Part shown: positions 10,546 to 18,653 of the stretch, one piece after another
Layout: each line of letters begins with the position of its first letter
How positions within the stretch are numbered: position 1 is the stretch's first letter
NCBI GenBank assembly: GCA_047291315.1
Contig: JBDPYZ010000006.1
Location: forward strand, 65,691 to 129,690
Length of the DNA: 64,000 nucleotides
Direction: 5' to 3'
Origin: Arsenophonus fragariae
Lineage (GTDB): Bacteria > Pseudomonadota > Gammaproteobacteria > Enterobacterales > Enterobacteriaceae
The notes under the pieces: model-generated
What the model was told of the DNA's origin: nothing
The model's database searches: none
What the model saw: only the letters and a program-made list of their open reading frames with translations
Program-made: the position numbers and the translations under genes

Positions 10546-10920
10546 TCGAATAAACGGTTGTCACTCAGGGATGTTTTGCGTGAAGGCCCCGAAAAATTAA
10601 GACAAAAGCAGGAAGCAGTATTAATCGCCCTCGATGATGCCACAGACGAAAAAAGCCTTGCGTAAATCGGGGAGCACTATAAAGTGTTATCCACCGAGTT
10701 GTCTGAGGCAGAAAAAAATTACGACTAGCAAAAAGCGGTTAATTATAGCCAACAAAAATAACAAAATTTGGATGGCAAGGCTTGCAAACGATACAGGGGA
10801 CGCTTGGCGACTTACCGATGGTGAAGTCATCTACTTTTTGTGAAGCCCAGAAAAGCGCCAAAGAAGCGGGTGTCGTGCTTGAAAGCAGAGACAATACAGA
10901 TTTAGTGCGAGTTATAAAAA
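10546..10920 (+). other. Degraded sequence after recT
   Basis: Short open pieces such as KRLSLRDVLREGPEKLRQKQ followed by DDATDEKSLA, then LSTELSEAEKNYD in another frame, suggest a coiled-coil protein gene that has decayed. It is also present, equally broken, on the right arm. No product can be named. Confidence 0.4.
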
Positions 10921-10924
10921 AAAT

Positions 10925-10949
10925 GCCCCTGAGCAAATAGGGGCGTTTA
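10925..10949 (+). terminator. Rho-independent terminator after recET module
   Basis: Stem gcccct / aggggc with an 8-base loop followed by gttta; a run of A precedes it, so it can work in both directions. It separates the recombination module from the sopD-like gene. Confidence 0.7.
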
Positions 10950-11044
10950 TGTTAAAGATGGTGTAATGGGATGAATAAATAGCGTATTAAATATATCCTG
11001 TTTGCAATTATTAAAATAAATTTGAGTAAAAAAAAGGCGGTATT

Positions 11045-12049
11045 ATGTCACTTTCTATTCAAAGTAATTCATTATTCGTATTCAATAGAACGCTTACTGA
11101 TGAAGCTATTAAGCATGCTGTTGAAAGTTCATCAAAGGAAGAAGCTGCCCATATTGGAATATGGGAGAAAATTAAAGATTGGGTTTGTAGAACAAACACA
11201 AGTGAAGCTTTGGAAAAAATTTATGAGTTAACACATAACAATGATGAACCTGATACTGAATCTATATTAAAAAAAGTTATTTCTTTTTATCAACTTAAGG
11301 AAATGACATATCCTGTTTATCAAGACAAATTTAAAGCATCTATTACTCAAAACGAAGATGGTACATATATTTTTTATTTTTCCATTAAAGATGTTATGGA
11401 TGAACGTGCATTGTTTTATGGGAGTACTGAAAAAGATGTTTATTCTTTAAAGGAAAGAGAATTAACCAATAATAGTGAGTTTTTAGATAAAAATACCGTT
11501 ATTCGTGAAGGTCTCGATGTAGCTTTAAATAAAGTAAAATATAATGGTAAGCAAAATAAATTAGAAGGCGTTTCTTTAGCCAATCAGGGAAGGGTCAATC
11601 TGCATTTATTGGATGAAGAATCAAAGCAAGAAATGGCTATTAACCGGCGTTTCGCCCAAAAATGGATTTCATTACAAATGAAATGTTTTGATTATTATGC
11701 CCAACAGCGTTCTTCACTAGATTCTATTGATGGCATGGATATCACAAAAACAATAGGAACAGAAAATGAGTGGATTTATCATTTTGCTCAATCAATTAAC
11801 GGAATAAGAAAAAATACACAAGAAAATCTTGCCAAAGAATTTAATAATGAAATTAAGGAATTAAATCGTTCAGAAATTTCTTCATATCTTAATAAATTTT
11901 ATAGAGGTCCAATAAATGGTGATATTTACGCAAAAGTAGATAAAAATAATATTAAAAAATCAGAATTACTTAAAGAAATAGATAATTTTATATTAGAAAA
12001 TGGTGAAAACTATCCATTAACATATCAATATATTAGAAAATACGCTTAA
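11045..12049 (+). CDS. SopD/SopD2-like type III effector, left copy
   Basis: A 334-aa protein with an aggcgg ribosome site seven bases before ATG. The N-terminal 130 residues follow Salmonella SopD and SopD2: residues 31-46 KEEAAHIGIWEKIKDW align with KEEALYMGVWDRFKDC, followed by EALEKIYELTH, FYQLKEMTYPVYQDKF and a FSIKDVMDE segment. The WEKIKDWV at 40-47 also resembles the WEKxxxFF translocation signal of SPI-2 effectors. SopD-family effectors enter host cells and act on Rab GTPases and membrane traffic. The C-terminal half is divergent. No signal peptide or membrane segment, as expected. It is A+T-rich, intact and identical in the right arm. Family assignment is from recalled sequences. 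Confidence 0.82.
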   Translation: MSLSIQSNSLFVFNRTLTDEAIKHAVESSSKEEAAHIGIWEKIKDWVCRTNTSEALEKIYELTHNNDEPDTESILKKVISFYQLKEMTYPVYQDKFKASITQNEDGTYIFYFSIKDVMDERALFYGSTEKDVYSLKERELTNNSEFLDKNTVIREGLDVALNKVKYNGKQNKLEGVSLANQGRVNLHLLDEESKQEMAINRRFAQKWISLQMKCFDYYAQQRSSLDSIDGMDITKTIGTENEWIYHFAQSINGIRKNTQENLAKEFNNEIKELNRSEISSYLNKFYRGPINGDIYAKVDKNNIKKSELLKEIDNFILENGENYPLTYQYIRKYA

Positions 12050-12056
12050 ATCTTAA

Positions 12057-12957
12057 ATGAGAAAAAATTCACCCGGACGCCCTACGATGCCGTATTCAAA
12101 CAGTTTTTAAGTGAGAAAGAGACAGCGAAAGATTTCTTCGATATTTAGCTGCCTAATGAGATTAAAGCACTGTGTGAATTAGACAGCCAAAAGGCAGAGT
12201 CCGGCTCATTTGTCGATAGTGAGATGAAAAACTATCAGAGTGATATACTCCAATACTAAACAGGGTCAAAGTTATCTCTATTTGCTAATAGCGCATCAGT
12301 CCATACCCGATAAATTGATGGCATGGCGACTTATGCGCTATAGTATGTTTGCGATGCAAAAAAATTTAGAAGCTGGCGACAAGGAGTTGCCTCTGGTTTT
12401 TCCTATCTTGTTTTATTGTGGTGAGAAAAGCCCGCATCCGTAAGTACTAGTACTGATTGGCTGGATTGTTTTAGTAGCAGAGAGATTGACGAAAAAATAT
12501 ATACCAACCGTTTAAGTTAGTCGATGTGACAACACTAAAAGACGGTGAAATTATGGAACACCGTAGAATGGTGCTATTAGAATTACTACAGAAGCACATT
12601 CGTAGACGAAACATGACGGAGTTACTGAATGAAATTGTTAAACTGTTGTCGTATAATTATTATACCCATAATCAAGTAATCACCCTGTTTAACTATCTCA
12701 TACAGGAAAGAAACGCACAAAAAACGATGTAATTTATCATCGAGATAGCCGAACAATCAGAGAAACACGAGGTGGCACTGATGAGGATTGCTCAGGCATT
12801 AAGGTAAGAAGGTGTGCGACAAGGTAAACTTGAAGGCGAAAAATAAGCATCGATGAAGATAGCGCGTCAAATGCTTCAAAGTGGTATGGATGGGCAATCA
12901 GTGATGAAATTTACGGGTTTAACTGATACTGAAATGAGTAACCTGTTCAAAGATTAA
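12057..12957 (+). pseudogene. Rpn/YhgA-like nuclease-transposase, copy 1, broken
   Basis: Reads as a recombination-promoting nuclease (Rpn, PD-(D/E)XK) of about 300 aa: FTRTPYDAVFKQFLSEKETA, LPNEIKALCELDSQ, SGSFVDSEMKNYQSDIL, SYLYLLIAHQSIPDKLMAWR, LVFPILFYCGEKSPHP, NEIVKLLSYNYYT and a C-terminal GLTDTEMSNLFKD. A lost A after the start codon, a TAG in FFDI-stop-LP near 12147 and further frameshifts near 12235 and 12440 inactivate it. Members of this family promote RecA-independent recombination and are often multicopy. Two more copies are at 38730-39635 and 51964-52861. Confidence 0.88.
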
Positions 12958-12960
12958 ACC

Positions 12961-13500
12961 ATGACGAAACGCAATAAATTAGGTCTAAATTGTCCCAGAA
13001 AGGCTTTTCATAAGAAGCAGACAAAAAAAAGTAGCCCTGTTTACCGTAAAAAGGTCTGGGTCAATGCTGTGTACCAAAAATAGGCAAAAAAAAACTAATC
13101 CTCCAAAAGTAACCAAACAACCGCCCAAGAAGCCTGTTACCAAACTCAAGCAAGGGGTTAATGTTAAAATACCGAAACCTCCCACTCCGCCTAAAAAGTG
13201 ATTGCCGTTAAATGAGGCAATCTCACAGATAACGGCTTTTTGGCCTTATCTTTTTCCTGATGGCAAGTTGCTTCTAATGAAAATAGGCATCCAGCAGGAT
13301 ATGTGGCAAGAGGTGAAGGCGATAGCCAGAAAGCATTTAAGAGCGTGCTTGGGTAGTATTGGTTATCACCCTGATTATCGCTCACTTATCCAGTTAGGCG
13401 CGTTTCGTTATGAAAAATAAGGTCAGATAGTCGGAGAAGTAACCCAGCCGATGTTGATGATAATTTGCAACGTTTAGCAAGGCGAAATAAAGATAAATGA
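12961..13500 (+). pseudogene. FinO/ProQ-family RNA-binding protein, copy 1, broken
   Basis: FinO/ProQ proteins are RNA chaperones; plasmid FinO represses conjugation. A basic N-terminal tail (KKVWVNAVYQK) is interrupted by TAG near 13082 and TAA near 13096. The ProQ/FinO domain is open from 13202: LPLNEAISQITAFWPYLFPD, WQEVKAIARKHLRACLGSIG, YHPDYRSLIQLGAFRY, then a TAA at 13418 and a frameshift before a basic end DDNLQRLARRNKDK. The last bases overlap the next gene by ATGA. The inverted repeat ends within this gene. Confidence 0.85.
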
Positions 13501-13685
13501 AAGAGTCTGAATTAGTTTCTCATGCAGAAAATGCAGCGCTGTGGAAAAAATATTCGACATTAACCAATTGGGAAGTCCGTTTTTTAAATAATGTCATTAC
13601 TTCGTATCGGCAATGGAACAACATCTCGCCAAAACAAAAAGCCACCGTATTTAAAATCCTCCAAAGAGTTGGTGAAATAAAATAA
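13497..13685 (+). CDS. Small hypothetical protein downstream of FinO
   Basis: A 62-aa protein starting MKESELVSHAENAALWKK, with a LTNWEVRFLNNVITSYRQW segment followed by ISPKQKATVFKILQRVG. This LxxWExxFL...LSxKQ...I..RV pattern recurs in small plasmid and phage proteins of unknown role near replication genes. It overlaps the FinO gene end by 4 bases (ATGA) and precedes the parC site. Function unknown. Confidence 0.5.
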   Translation: MKESELVSHAENAALWKKYSTLTNWEVRFLNNVITSYRQWNNISPKQKATVFKILQRVGEIK

Positions 13686-13699
13686 TTCTCTTTTTTTTG

Positions 13700-13860
13700 A
13701 AAAATACCAAAATAAAACCAATTTGGGATTAAAATGTAATTTTTACATTTTTGGTTTTTCTTTGTTAACCATATTATGCACAAATTATGTATTATTTTTG
13801 ACATTTTATGTTTTTGGTTTTATATTGGTTGTAAAAATAAAACCAATATAAAGGACGTTT
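13700..13860 (+). promoter_or_regulatory. parC-like centromere and parMR operator
   Basis: The 160 bases before parM are very A+T-rich and contain iterated copies, in both orientations, of a core ataaaaccaat: aaaataaaaccaat at about 13711, tttttggttttatattggtt at about 13811-13830 and aaaataaaaccaatata at about 13834-13851. In R1-type systems such iterons upstream of parM are bound by ParR, acting both as centromere and as operator. The start of parM follows with an aaaggacg ribosome site. Confidence 0.7.
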
Positions 13861-14865
13861 ATGCAAAGAATATTTTGTGATGATGGTTCTACTTTTGTGA
13901 AGCTGGCTTACGCTGATGAGCAAAAAAAGCTAATTACAAAAATAACCGAAACCTCATTTTTAGAGGGAAACTGGAATTTTGCCTTTGGGAAAAACATTTA
14001 TAACTATGAGATAGATGGCAAACGTTATTCTTTTAACGATGGGGTTAATAACTCTAGCGAAACAACAACGGTTAATTATCAATATAGCGATGAAAATTTG
14101 CTATCTGTTCATCATGCTTTACTGAATACAGATTTAAAACCTTGTGAAGTAGAGTTGTATGTAACATTGCCATTATGCGAGTTCTTCAATGAACAGCGTC
14201 AAAAAAACACAAAAAATATAGAAAGAAAAAAAGCTAATTTATTGAGAGAAATAAAATATCATGATGGAGAAGGATACAAAAATACCTTCAAAATAAAAAA
14301 AGTTCACGTCAGCCCAGAATCTTTAACAGCTTTGCACGAAAGGTTTAAACATGACCATGTTAATGACTTTGAATCGTCTCTTATTGTTGATTTGGGCGGA
14401 ACCACGTTAGATTGTGGTGTTGTTTTAGGGAAATTTAAACAATTAACACATGTTATTGCCGAGCCGTCATTAGGCGTTTCTTCCGTCATTAAAAGAATAC
14501 AGAAAATTGTTAAATCAGAGACGAATATAGGATTAAGTTACGCTTCTGCTAATAACTTAATGTTAGATATTTTCTATAAAAAATATGAGTTTTTAAGTTC
14601 ACTGGTAAACCGAGATCAGCAAAAATCAGACAGGATAAAATCAGAAACTGAAGACGCTATTAATAATTTATCTGTATTGGTATCAGGTAAGTTAAAAACG
14701 TTTAATGAGTTTCAGAGAATTTATCTCATAGGAGGTGGATCATCTTTAATTAAAGATAAAATTATTAAAGATTTTCAACATTTAAAGAACAAAATATATC
14801 AAGCTCCCGATTCGCAATTTGCCTTAGTTAAGTCGATTGCTAGTATGATTTTAGGGGATGATTAA
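13861..14865 (+). CDS. parM: ParM/StbA actin-like plasmid segregation ATPase
   Basis: ParM polymerises into filaments that push plasmid copies apart. The protein is 334 aa, close to R1 ParM (320), with DDGSTFVKL at residues 7-15 (phosphate 1), the QYSDENLLSVHHALL region, NIERKKANLLREI, DLGGTTLDCGVVLGK near 179 (phosphate 2) and the adenosine motif LIGGGSSLI near 293. All nucleotide-binding motifs are present and the frame is open. It is co-transcribed with parR, which starts one base after its stop. It lies just inside the inverted-repeat boundary, so it is single copy. Confidence 0.95.
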   Translation: MQRIFCDDGSTFVKLAYADEQKKLITKITETSFLEGNWNFAFGKNIYNYEIDGKRYSFNDGVNNSSETTTVNYQYSDENLLSVHHALLNTDLKPCEVELYVTLPLCEFFNEQRQKNTKNIERKKANLLREIKYHDGEGYKNTFKIKKVHVSPESLTALHERFKHDHVNDFESSLIVDLGGTTLDCGVVLGKFKQLTHVIAEPSLGVSSVIKRIQKIVKSETNIGLSYASANNLMLDIFYKKYEFLSSLVNRDQQKSDRIKSETEDAINNLSVLVSGKLKTFNEFQRIYLIGGGSSLIKDKIIKDFQHLKNKIYQAPDSQFALVKSIASMILGDD

Positions 14866-15192
14866 ATGAATGATAAAAGAAAGAAAATAATTGTACACAT
14901 TCATCCAGATTCCTTCAAAGAAGACAAATTCGCTGATGAAATTCTTGATCAACAATTAATTAAAAAAGGTGACTTTCTGAGGAAATGTTTCTTATCAGGC
15001 TTGGCTTTGTATTTGGCAGATAATCGATTGCCCAATATGATCTCATGTCTATTAGATAAAAATTTTAATTTTGAACAATTAAATAAAGTTTTGTCTTTGA
15101 TCGCAGAGTCAAATAACACTACAAAAAAAGAAAAAACTTCAGAAGAAAAAAAGGCTTTTGATGAGATCAAAAATAATTTGTTGCTTGGATAA
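14866..15192 (+). CDS. parR: ParR/StbB partition adaptor protein
   Basis: A 108-aa ribbon-helix-helix DNA-binding protein that joins the centromere to ParM filaments and represses the operon. It begins MNDKRKKIIVHIHPDSFKED and keeps the GLALYLADNRLPNM segment that parallels GLALYRQDPRTPFL of R1 ParR; the tail is charged and probably disordered, as in ParR. The start immediately follows the parM stop. Function is inferred from similarity and position. Confidence 0.9.
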   Translation: MNDKRKKIIVHIHPDSFKEDKFADEILDQQLIKKGDFLRKCFLSGLALYLADNRLPNMISCLLDKNFNFEQLNKVLSLIAESNNTTKKEKTSEEKKAFDEIKNNLLLG

Positions 15193-15202
15193 TATAGAAG
15201 CC

Positions 15203-15237
15203 AAACTATACAAAACAAAAGAAGATAGTTTTTTTGT
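15203..15237 (+). terminator. Possible terminator after parMR
   Basis: An aaactat / atagttt stem with a long A-rich loop followed by a T run, starting 11 bases after the parR stop. The stem is weak. Confidence 0.45.
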
Positions 15238-15601
15238 GTATTTGTCATTGTTGACCACCTATGAAGGACGGGGTTTTACGGCGCACTAGATAAAATAAGA
15301 ATGTCACCGCTAATTGCGGATCCGCTTATTCTTCCCTATAGGATATTAGAAGAACAGTGAAAAAAGCTTATCATTTAAAGGGATTTCACTACAAAAATAT
15401 TCGCTATAGATACAATTCCACCAAGATATTAGGTTTATCAATCTAATTAATTTGAATTTCGAAGGATTTTCATTACTACCGATGCCCACTTGCCATACGC
15501 CCATTTTAAGGTGACGGTGACATGGGGTCACCTCCTGCTGTCCAACTAAAATAGGAGACACGTACATTTCCTGATTTATACAAGGCGACAGCATGAAAAT
15601 T
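15238..15601. other. Non-coding stretch between parR and methylase remnant
   Basis: No supported gene. There is a short ggtgacggtgacatggggtc repeat-like segment near 15510 and an IS-end-like look around 15515-15560, but no element can be named. Confidence 0.3.
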
Positions 15602-16201
15602 ATGTCAACGTTTCCTTATAATGCAATCGATTTTATTTTTCCCTATCCGCCATATCTGGTTGACTACACCGATCGCTCATGGAGTTAAATTGCCAACGAT
15701 AAAAATAATTCCTGGTTGTTACCCGCCTGTCAACAAATGTTTCGCATATTGAAACCCAACACAGTCTGATTGTGAGTTTTTACGACTAGAATCGTGTTGA
15801 GAAATTTGTGGATGCTTGGAAAAGTCCGGCTTCCGTGTTGTTTGTCATCTTATTTTCAAGAAAAACTATGAGTCAAAATCGGCTTTTTTGGAGCATAGTC
15901 ACGAAAAGGCTTATCTTCTTGCTAAAAGTCGTCCGGTGATGCCAATAAAACCGATGAAAAATGTTCAGTCATGGCAATATATTGGCAATTTTTATCACCC
16001 AACTCAAAAACCCATTAGTAGTTTACAGCCGCTTATAGAGTCTTTCACTCAACCTCACGTTATCGTGCTCGATCCGTTTTGGGTTTTAAGCTCTACCTGT
16101 ATCGCTGAGGCACTGTCAGGACGGCGTTACATCGGCATTGAGCTTCTTTCTGAATTAGCCAACAACGCATCGCCGCTTTGCGCACTTGTCGTGTTGCCTA
16201 A
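15602..16201 (+). pseudogene. Plasmid-type DNA adenine methyltransferase, decayed
   Basis: Reads as a beta-class N6/N4 methylase: FPYPPYLVDYTDRSW (the DPPY catalytic motif with D changed to Y), SWLLPACQQMFRILKPN, KSGFRVVCHLIFKKNYESKS, EHSHEKAYLLAKSRPVMP, NFYHPTQKPISSLQPLIESF, and LDPFWVLSSTCIAEALSGRR, where the AdoMet motif DPFxGSGST is lost, ending IGIEL. In-frame stops occur near 15686 and 15768. Loss of both catalytic motifs together with stops shows it is dead. Confidence 0.85.
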
Positions 16202-16227
16202 CACCATCACTCAAAAGGAAATTAAAA

Positions 16228-16320
16228 TGAATTATTCCGGTCATGAAATACTACGAAAAGATGTCCCTTTACTCATAAAGAAAATGGACATCTTCTATAT
16301 ACAGATTTTTAAAATTTAGC
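16228..16320 (+). CDS. Possible short peptide gene
   Basis: A 30-codon frame (MNYSGHEILRKDVPLLIKKM...) follows the methylase remnant with a weak aaaggaaatt upstream. No family recognised; it may be a chance frame or a truncated gene. Confidence 0.25.
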
Positions 16321-16361
16321 AAACATATTCATATGATTCCAACGAACTTACGGAGAATTTA

Positions 16362-16448
16362 ATGGCACAACTGATTAAGCCGATTAAAAATCAAATGCAA
16401 GAGATTTATAAACAAATGATGACACTGGATAGTGTTTTGAAAGATTAA
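16362..16448 (+). CDS. Short basic peptide gene before terminator
   Basis: A 28-aa frame, MAQLIKPIKNQMQEIYKQMM then TLDSVLKD, preceded by acggagaattta and followed directly by a strong hairpin terminator. The ribosome site plus terminator suggests a real transcript end; the product is unknown and could be the remains of a longer gene. Confidence 0.4.
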   Translation: MAQLIKPIKNQMQEIYKQMMTLDSVLKD

Positions 16449-16453
16449 AAAAA

Positions 16454-16480
16454 GGGCGGTATATCCGCCCATTTATTTTC
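16454..16480 (+). terminator. Rho-independent terminator
   Basis: Perfect stem gggcgg(ta)t / a(ta)tccgccc at 16454-16470 followed by atttatttt. Confidence 0.8.
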
Positions 16481-16521
16481 AAACTTCCATTTGAGATTGA
16501 TTTTATTCATACTCCTCGTAA

Positions 16522-16975
16522 ATTGTATTTTCATTCATTTTTCCTGCTTTTATTTTCTGATAATGCTAATAAATTTTTCTCGCATGAGGGTAACGATTTT
16601 TAATTGATGCATCCGCATTTCGCATTCCTGCGTTATATATCCAAACGGCTAACCAATTTTTCCCGTAGTTGGTAAAGCTACGGTTTAAAATCATTGTGCC
16701 AATATGAATATTTAAACAAGGATGATTTATTAAGCACTTTCCGATAATGAGGGGTATTAGTTTTTTTATTGATTTAGACATTTTTGTATTAATCTGCATA
16801 ATACCTAAATAGAATGAGCCATCTTCATTTTTGTTTTTTGCTTTGAGATTAAACTTTTATTCCTGCCATGCTATGGCTATTACATGATCTATTTGATAGT
16901 AGATACCTGCTTTATCAAAACAATCTGCTATAGCTATTTTTGAGATAACAAGGAAAAGAGGTATAAAATGAAAGG
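16522..16975 (-). pseudogene. IagB/VirB1-like lytic transglycosylase, broken
   Basis: Minus-strand reading gives a signal-peptide-like LFLVISKIAIA, then ADCFDKAGIYYQIDHVIAIA, WQE-stop-KFNLKAKNKNEDGS, FYLGIMQINTKMSKSIKKL and CLNIHIGTMILNRSF, NWLAVWIYNAGMRNADAS. This matches the small peptidoglycan lytic transglycosylases of type III (IagB/IpgF) and conjugation systems. The TAA follows the catalytic Glu directly (a Ser codon changed), and the intact part after GIMQINT lacks the catalytic site. It is inactive unless reads show otherwise. Confidence 0.8.
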
Positions 16976-17288
16976 CGAAAAAAATCATCCTGCACTGCGA
17001 AAAATTCCTTTTACTATTATTGATTTTATCGATGAAATGGGCGATGAAAAATTAAAATATGGTGAAAATAAATCAACGGCAAATCGGACTTAGGTTGCAT
17101 TGGAAATCCTAAAAATAGGAGTCAGAGTTTTAAAGAAAAAAAACGAAAAAAGTGGTAATAAGGATATTATCCTGTATGAAAACCTTGCTTTGATTACCGA
17201 TGTTGTCCTTAAAACCGAATTAAGAGTCGATCCCATGTTTGAATTTTCTCATAAACGACCACAGGATATTGATGATAATTATGATTAA
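16968..17288 (+). pseudogene. Hypothetical protein with in-frame amber stop
   Basis: From ATG 16968 (ribosome site aagagg) a 106-codon frame starts MKGEKNHPALRKIPFTIIDF and continues IDEMGDEKLKYGENKS but has TAG at codon 43 (17094-17096). Past it the frame stays open to 17288 with EILKIGVRVLKKKNEKSG and YENLALITDVVLKTELRVDP. The preserved downstream frame suggests a recent nonsense mutation, or an error. No family recognised. Confidence 0.5.
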
Positions 17289-17370
17289 AGCGTTTGGTTA
17301 TCAAGCCGTGAAAGAAAGAATAAATGAGGTGGATTATAAAGTTAGTCATTTTTTAGACAAAATAAGATAA
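17281..17370 (+). CDS. Short hypothetical frame overlapping previous gene
   Basis: A 29-aa frame, MIKAFGYQAVKERINEVDYK then VSHFLDKIR, overlapping the end of the preceding gene by 8 bases. The overlap hints at coupling, but the product is unknown. Confidence 0.3.
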   Translation: MIKAFGYQAVKERINEVDYKVSHFLDKIR

Positions 17371-17414
17371 TGCTTTTTTATTAAAAAGTACCTGAAATTA
17401 GGTGATTAATAAAA

Positions 17415-17903
17415 TTATGTTTTGTGCTCGATGACTTCCGCTTGAGATTTTTGACTGATGGCAATTTTTTGTGGTTTTTCTTCTTTCGGTATTTCGTAAT
17501 TAAAGGTTAATGTTAGTAACCCATCGGCTAAATTAGCCTTTTGGATTCTTATTCGATGGTCAAGGTTAAAACTCATCAAAAAGCCTTTTTTCTCAATACC
17601 TTTATGTAGCCATTTCTCTATTTTTCTATCATTGTTACCTTCTTCTTTTTCAGTTTCACTTTTGCCGCTGATGGTAAGTTTGTTATTCAGTACCGATATA
17701 TCTAACTCGTGTTGTTGATAACCAGGAACAGTTACGGTTATCTCCATATTTTCTTTATCTTTTTGGTATAAATTATAAGCGGGTACATCTGATAAGGGTT
17801 TTTCACTGGTTATTCGGATAAACAATTTATCCATTTGAGTAAACCTGTCAGATAGCGGGTTATCGCTGAACATTGGAATAAGAGAAAAAGAACGATAAGC
17901 CAT
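17415..17903 (-). CDS. Small heat shock protein, IbpA/Hsp20 family
   Basis: A 162-aa cytoplasmic holdase chaperone that binds unfolding proteins until DnaK/ClpB refold them. The N-terminus MAYRSFSLIPMFSDNPLSDR fits IbpA/IbpB; the alpha-crystallin domain spans about residues 45-140 with YQQHELDISVLNNKLTISGK, LHKGIEKKGFLMSFNLDHRI and ANLADGLLTLTF, followed by the C-terminal IAI motif (I-x-I) that docks oligomers. A perfect aggagg ribosome site precedes ATG 17903 and a sigma-32-like promoter lies 60-85 bases upstream. It is intact among many pseudogenes. Confidence 0.93.
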   Translation of the reverse strand: MAYRSFSLIPMFSDNPLSDRFTQMDKLFIRITSEKPLSDVPAYNLYQKDKENMEITVTVPGYQQHELDISVLNNKLTISGKSETEKEEGNNDRKIEKWLHKGIEKKGFLMSFNLDHRIRIQKANLADGLLTLTFNYEIPKEEKPQKIAISQKSQAEVIEHKT

Positions 17904-17959
17904 ATTGTCCTCCTTTCATGCTTATTAATTCGTATATTATTTTGTTTAGTATAATACTA

Positions 17960-17990
17960 AGTAGGGATAACCTTATTTATTTTCAAGGGG
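17960..17990 (-). promoter_or_regulatory. Sigma-32 (heat-shock) promoter of hsp20
   Basis: On the minus strand, cttgaaa (complement of 17981-17987) is followed after 14 bases by ccctactt, close to the RpoH consensus cttgaaa-N13-15-ccccatnt. Confidence 0.7.
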
Positions 17991-18002
17991 ATTTTATAGT
18001 TA

Positions 18003-18437
18003 ATGAAAGAACTAAATATGATAAAATTGCAAATATCTGGATTATCTCAGTCAAAATTAATATCACGTATATTGCAATGGATAATTAGTTTTAGTCTATT
18101 ATTGTTAGCCGTTATTTTGATTATTTTTTTGATGAAAGAAACGTTTACTTTAGCTTTATTATTATTCCAGTCGACTAATCCTACCCAGACTTATCTTTTA
18201 CTCGAAGGCATCGTTAATTATTTTCTCTATTTTGAATTTATCGCATTAATAATTAAATACTTTAACTCTTTATATCATTTCCCTTTACAATATTTTGTAT
18301 ATATAGGTATTACAGCTATCATTCGATTAATTATCGTAGAACATAAAGACCCATTTTCTGTATTGATCTATGCAATATCGATATTGGTCATGGTCTTAGC
18401 TTTGTATTTAAGTAACGTTAAACGTCTTGTAAAATAA
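18003..18437 (+). CDS. psiE: PsiE family membrane protein
   Basis: A 144-aa inner-membrane protein with four hydrophobic segments (about residues 22-46, 70-90, 97-115 and 119-137). It matches E. coli PsiE strongly: LLEGIVNYFLYFEFIALI, KYFNSLYHFPLQYFVYIGIT, AIIRLIIVEHKDPF and VLIYAISILVMV. PsiE is phosphate-starvation inducible and its role is unclear. ATG 18003 is taken with aagggga about ten bases upstream; ATG 18018 is an alternative. It is divergent from hsp20 and shares a 99-base control region. Confidence 0.92.
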   Translation: MKELNMIKLQISGLSQSKLISRILQWIISFSLLLLAVILIIFLMKETFTLALLLFQSTNPTQTYLLLEGIVNYFLYFEFIALIIKYFNSLYHFPLQYFVYIGITAIIRLIIVEHKDPFSVLIYAISILVMVLALYLSNVKRLVK

Positions 18438-18653
18438 AAATAACTATTGATTAAAACGATAAATTATGAACTAGTGATACTCGTTTTCTAGAGTAGCAAG
18501 ATATTTTTATTAAAAATACTTTTTAAGTAATTCAAAATCTAGCTATATCATAATACCTCATTCATTAATGAGTTACTTCTGATTAAATACCATTAGTAAA
18601 AATCATGTTAATCTTTGAGATTTCTGACTAATTAACAAAATTAAGGAACTTAT

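Larger units (their letters stand above)
1..13246. repeat. Left arm of giant inverted repeat
   Basis: From about 894 to 13246 this arm matches the reverse complement of 51675-64000. Paired coordinates sum to 64894 at the outer end and 64921 at the inner end, so only small indels have accumulated over 12.3 kb. The inner boundary is sharp: identity stops at 13246/51675, inside a finO-like gene. Positions 1-893 have no partner here because the right arm runs off the window. Many differences between arms are 1-3 base indels, often in homopolymers. Confidence 0.95.

Noticed and set aside
13700..13860. Replication-origin iterons
   Set aside because: Their position directly before parMR fits parC better; no Rep gene adjoins.
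15500..15560. IS-end-like sequence near the ggtgac repeat
   Set aside because: No matching second end or transposase nearby, so no element is called.
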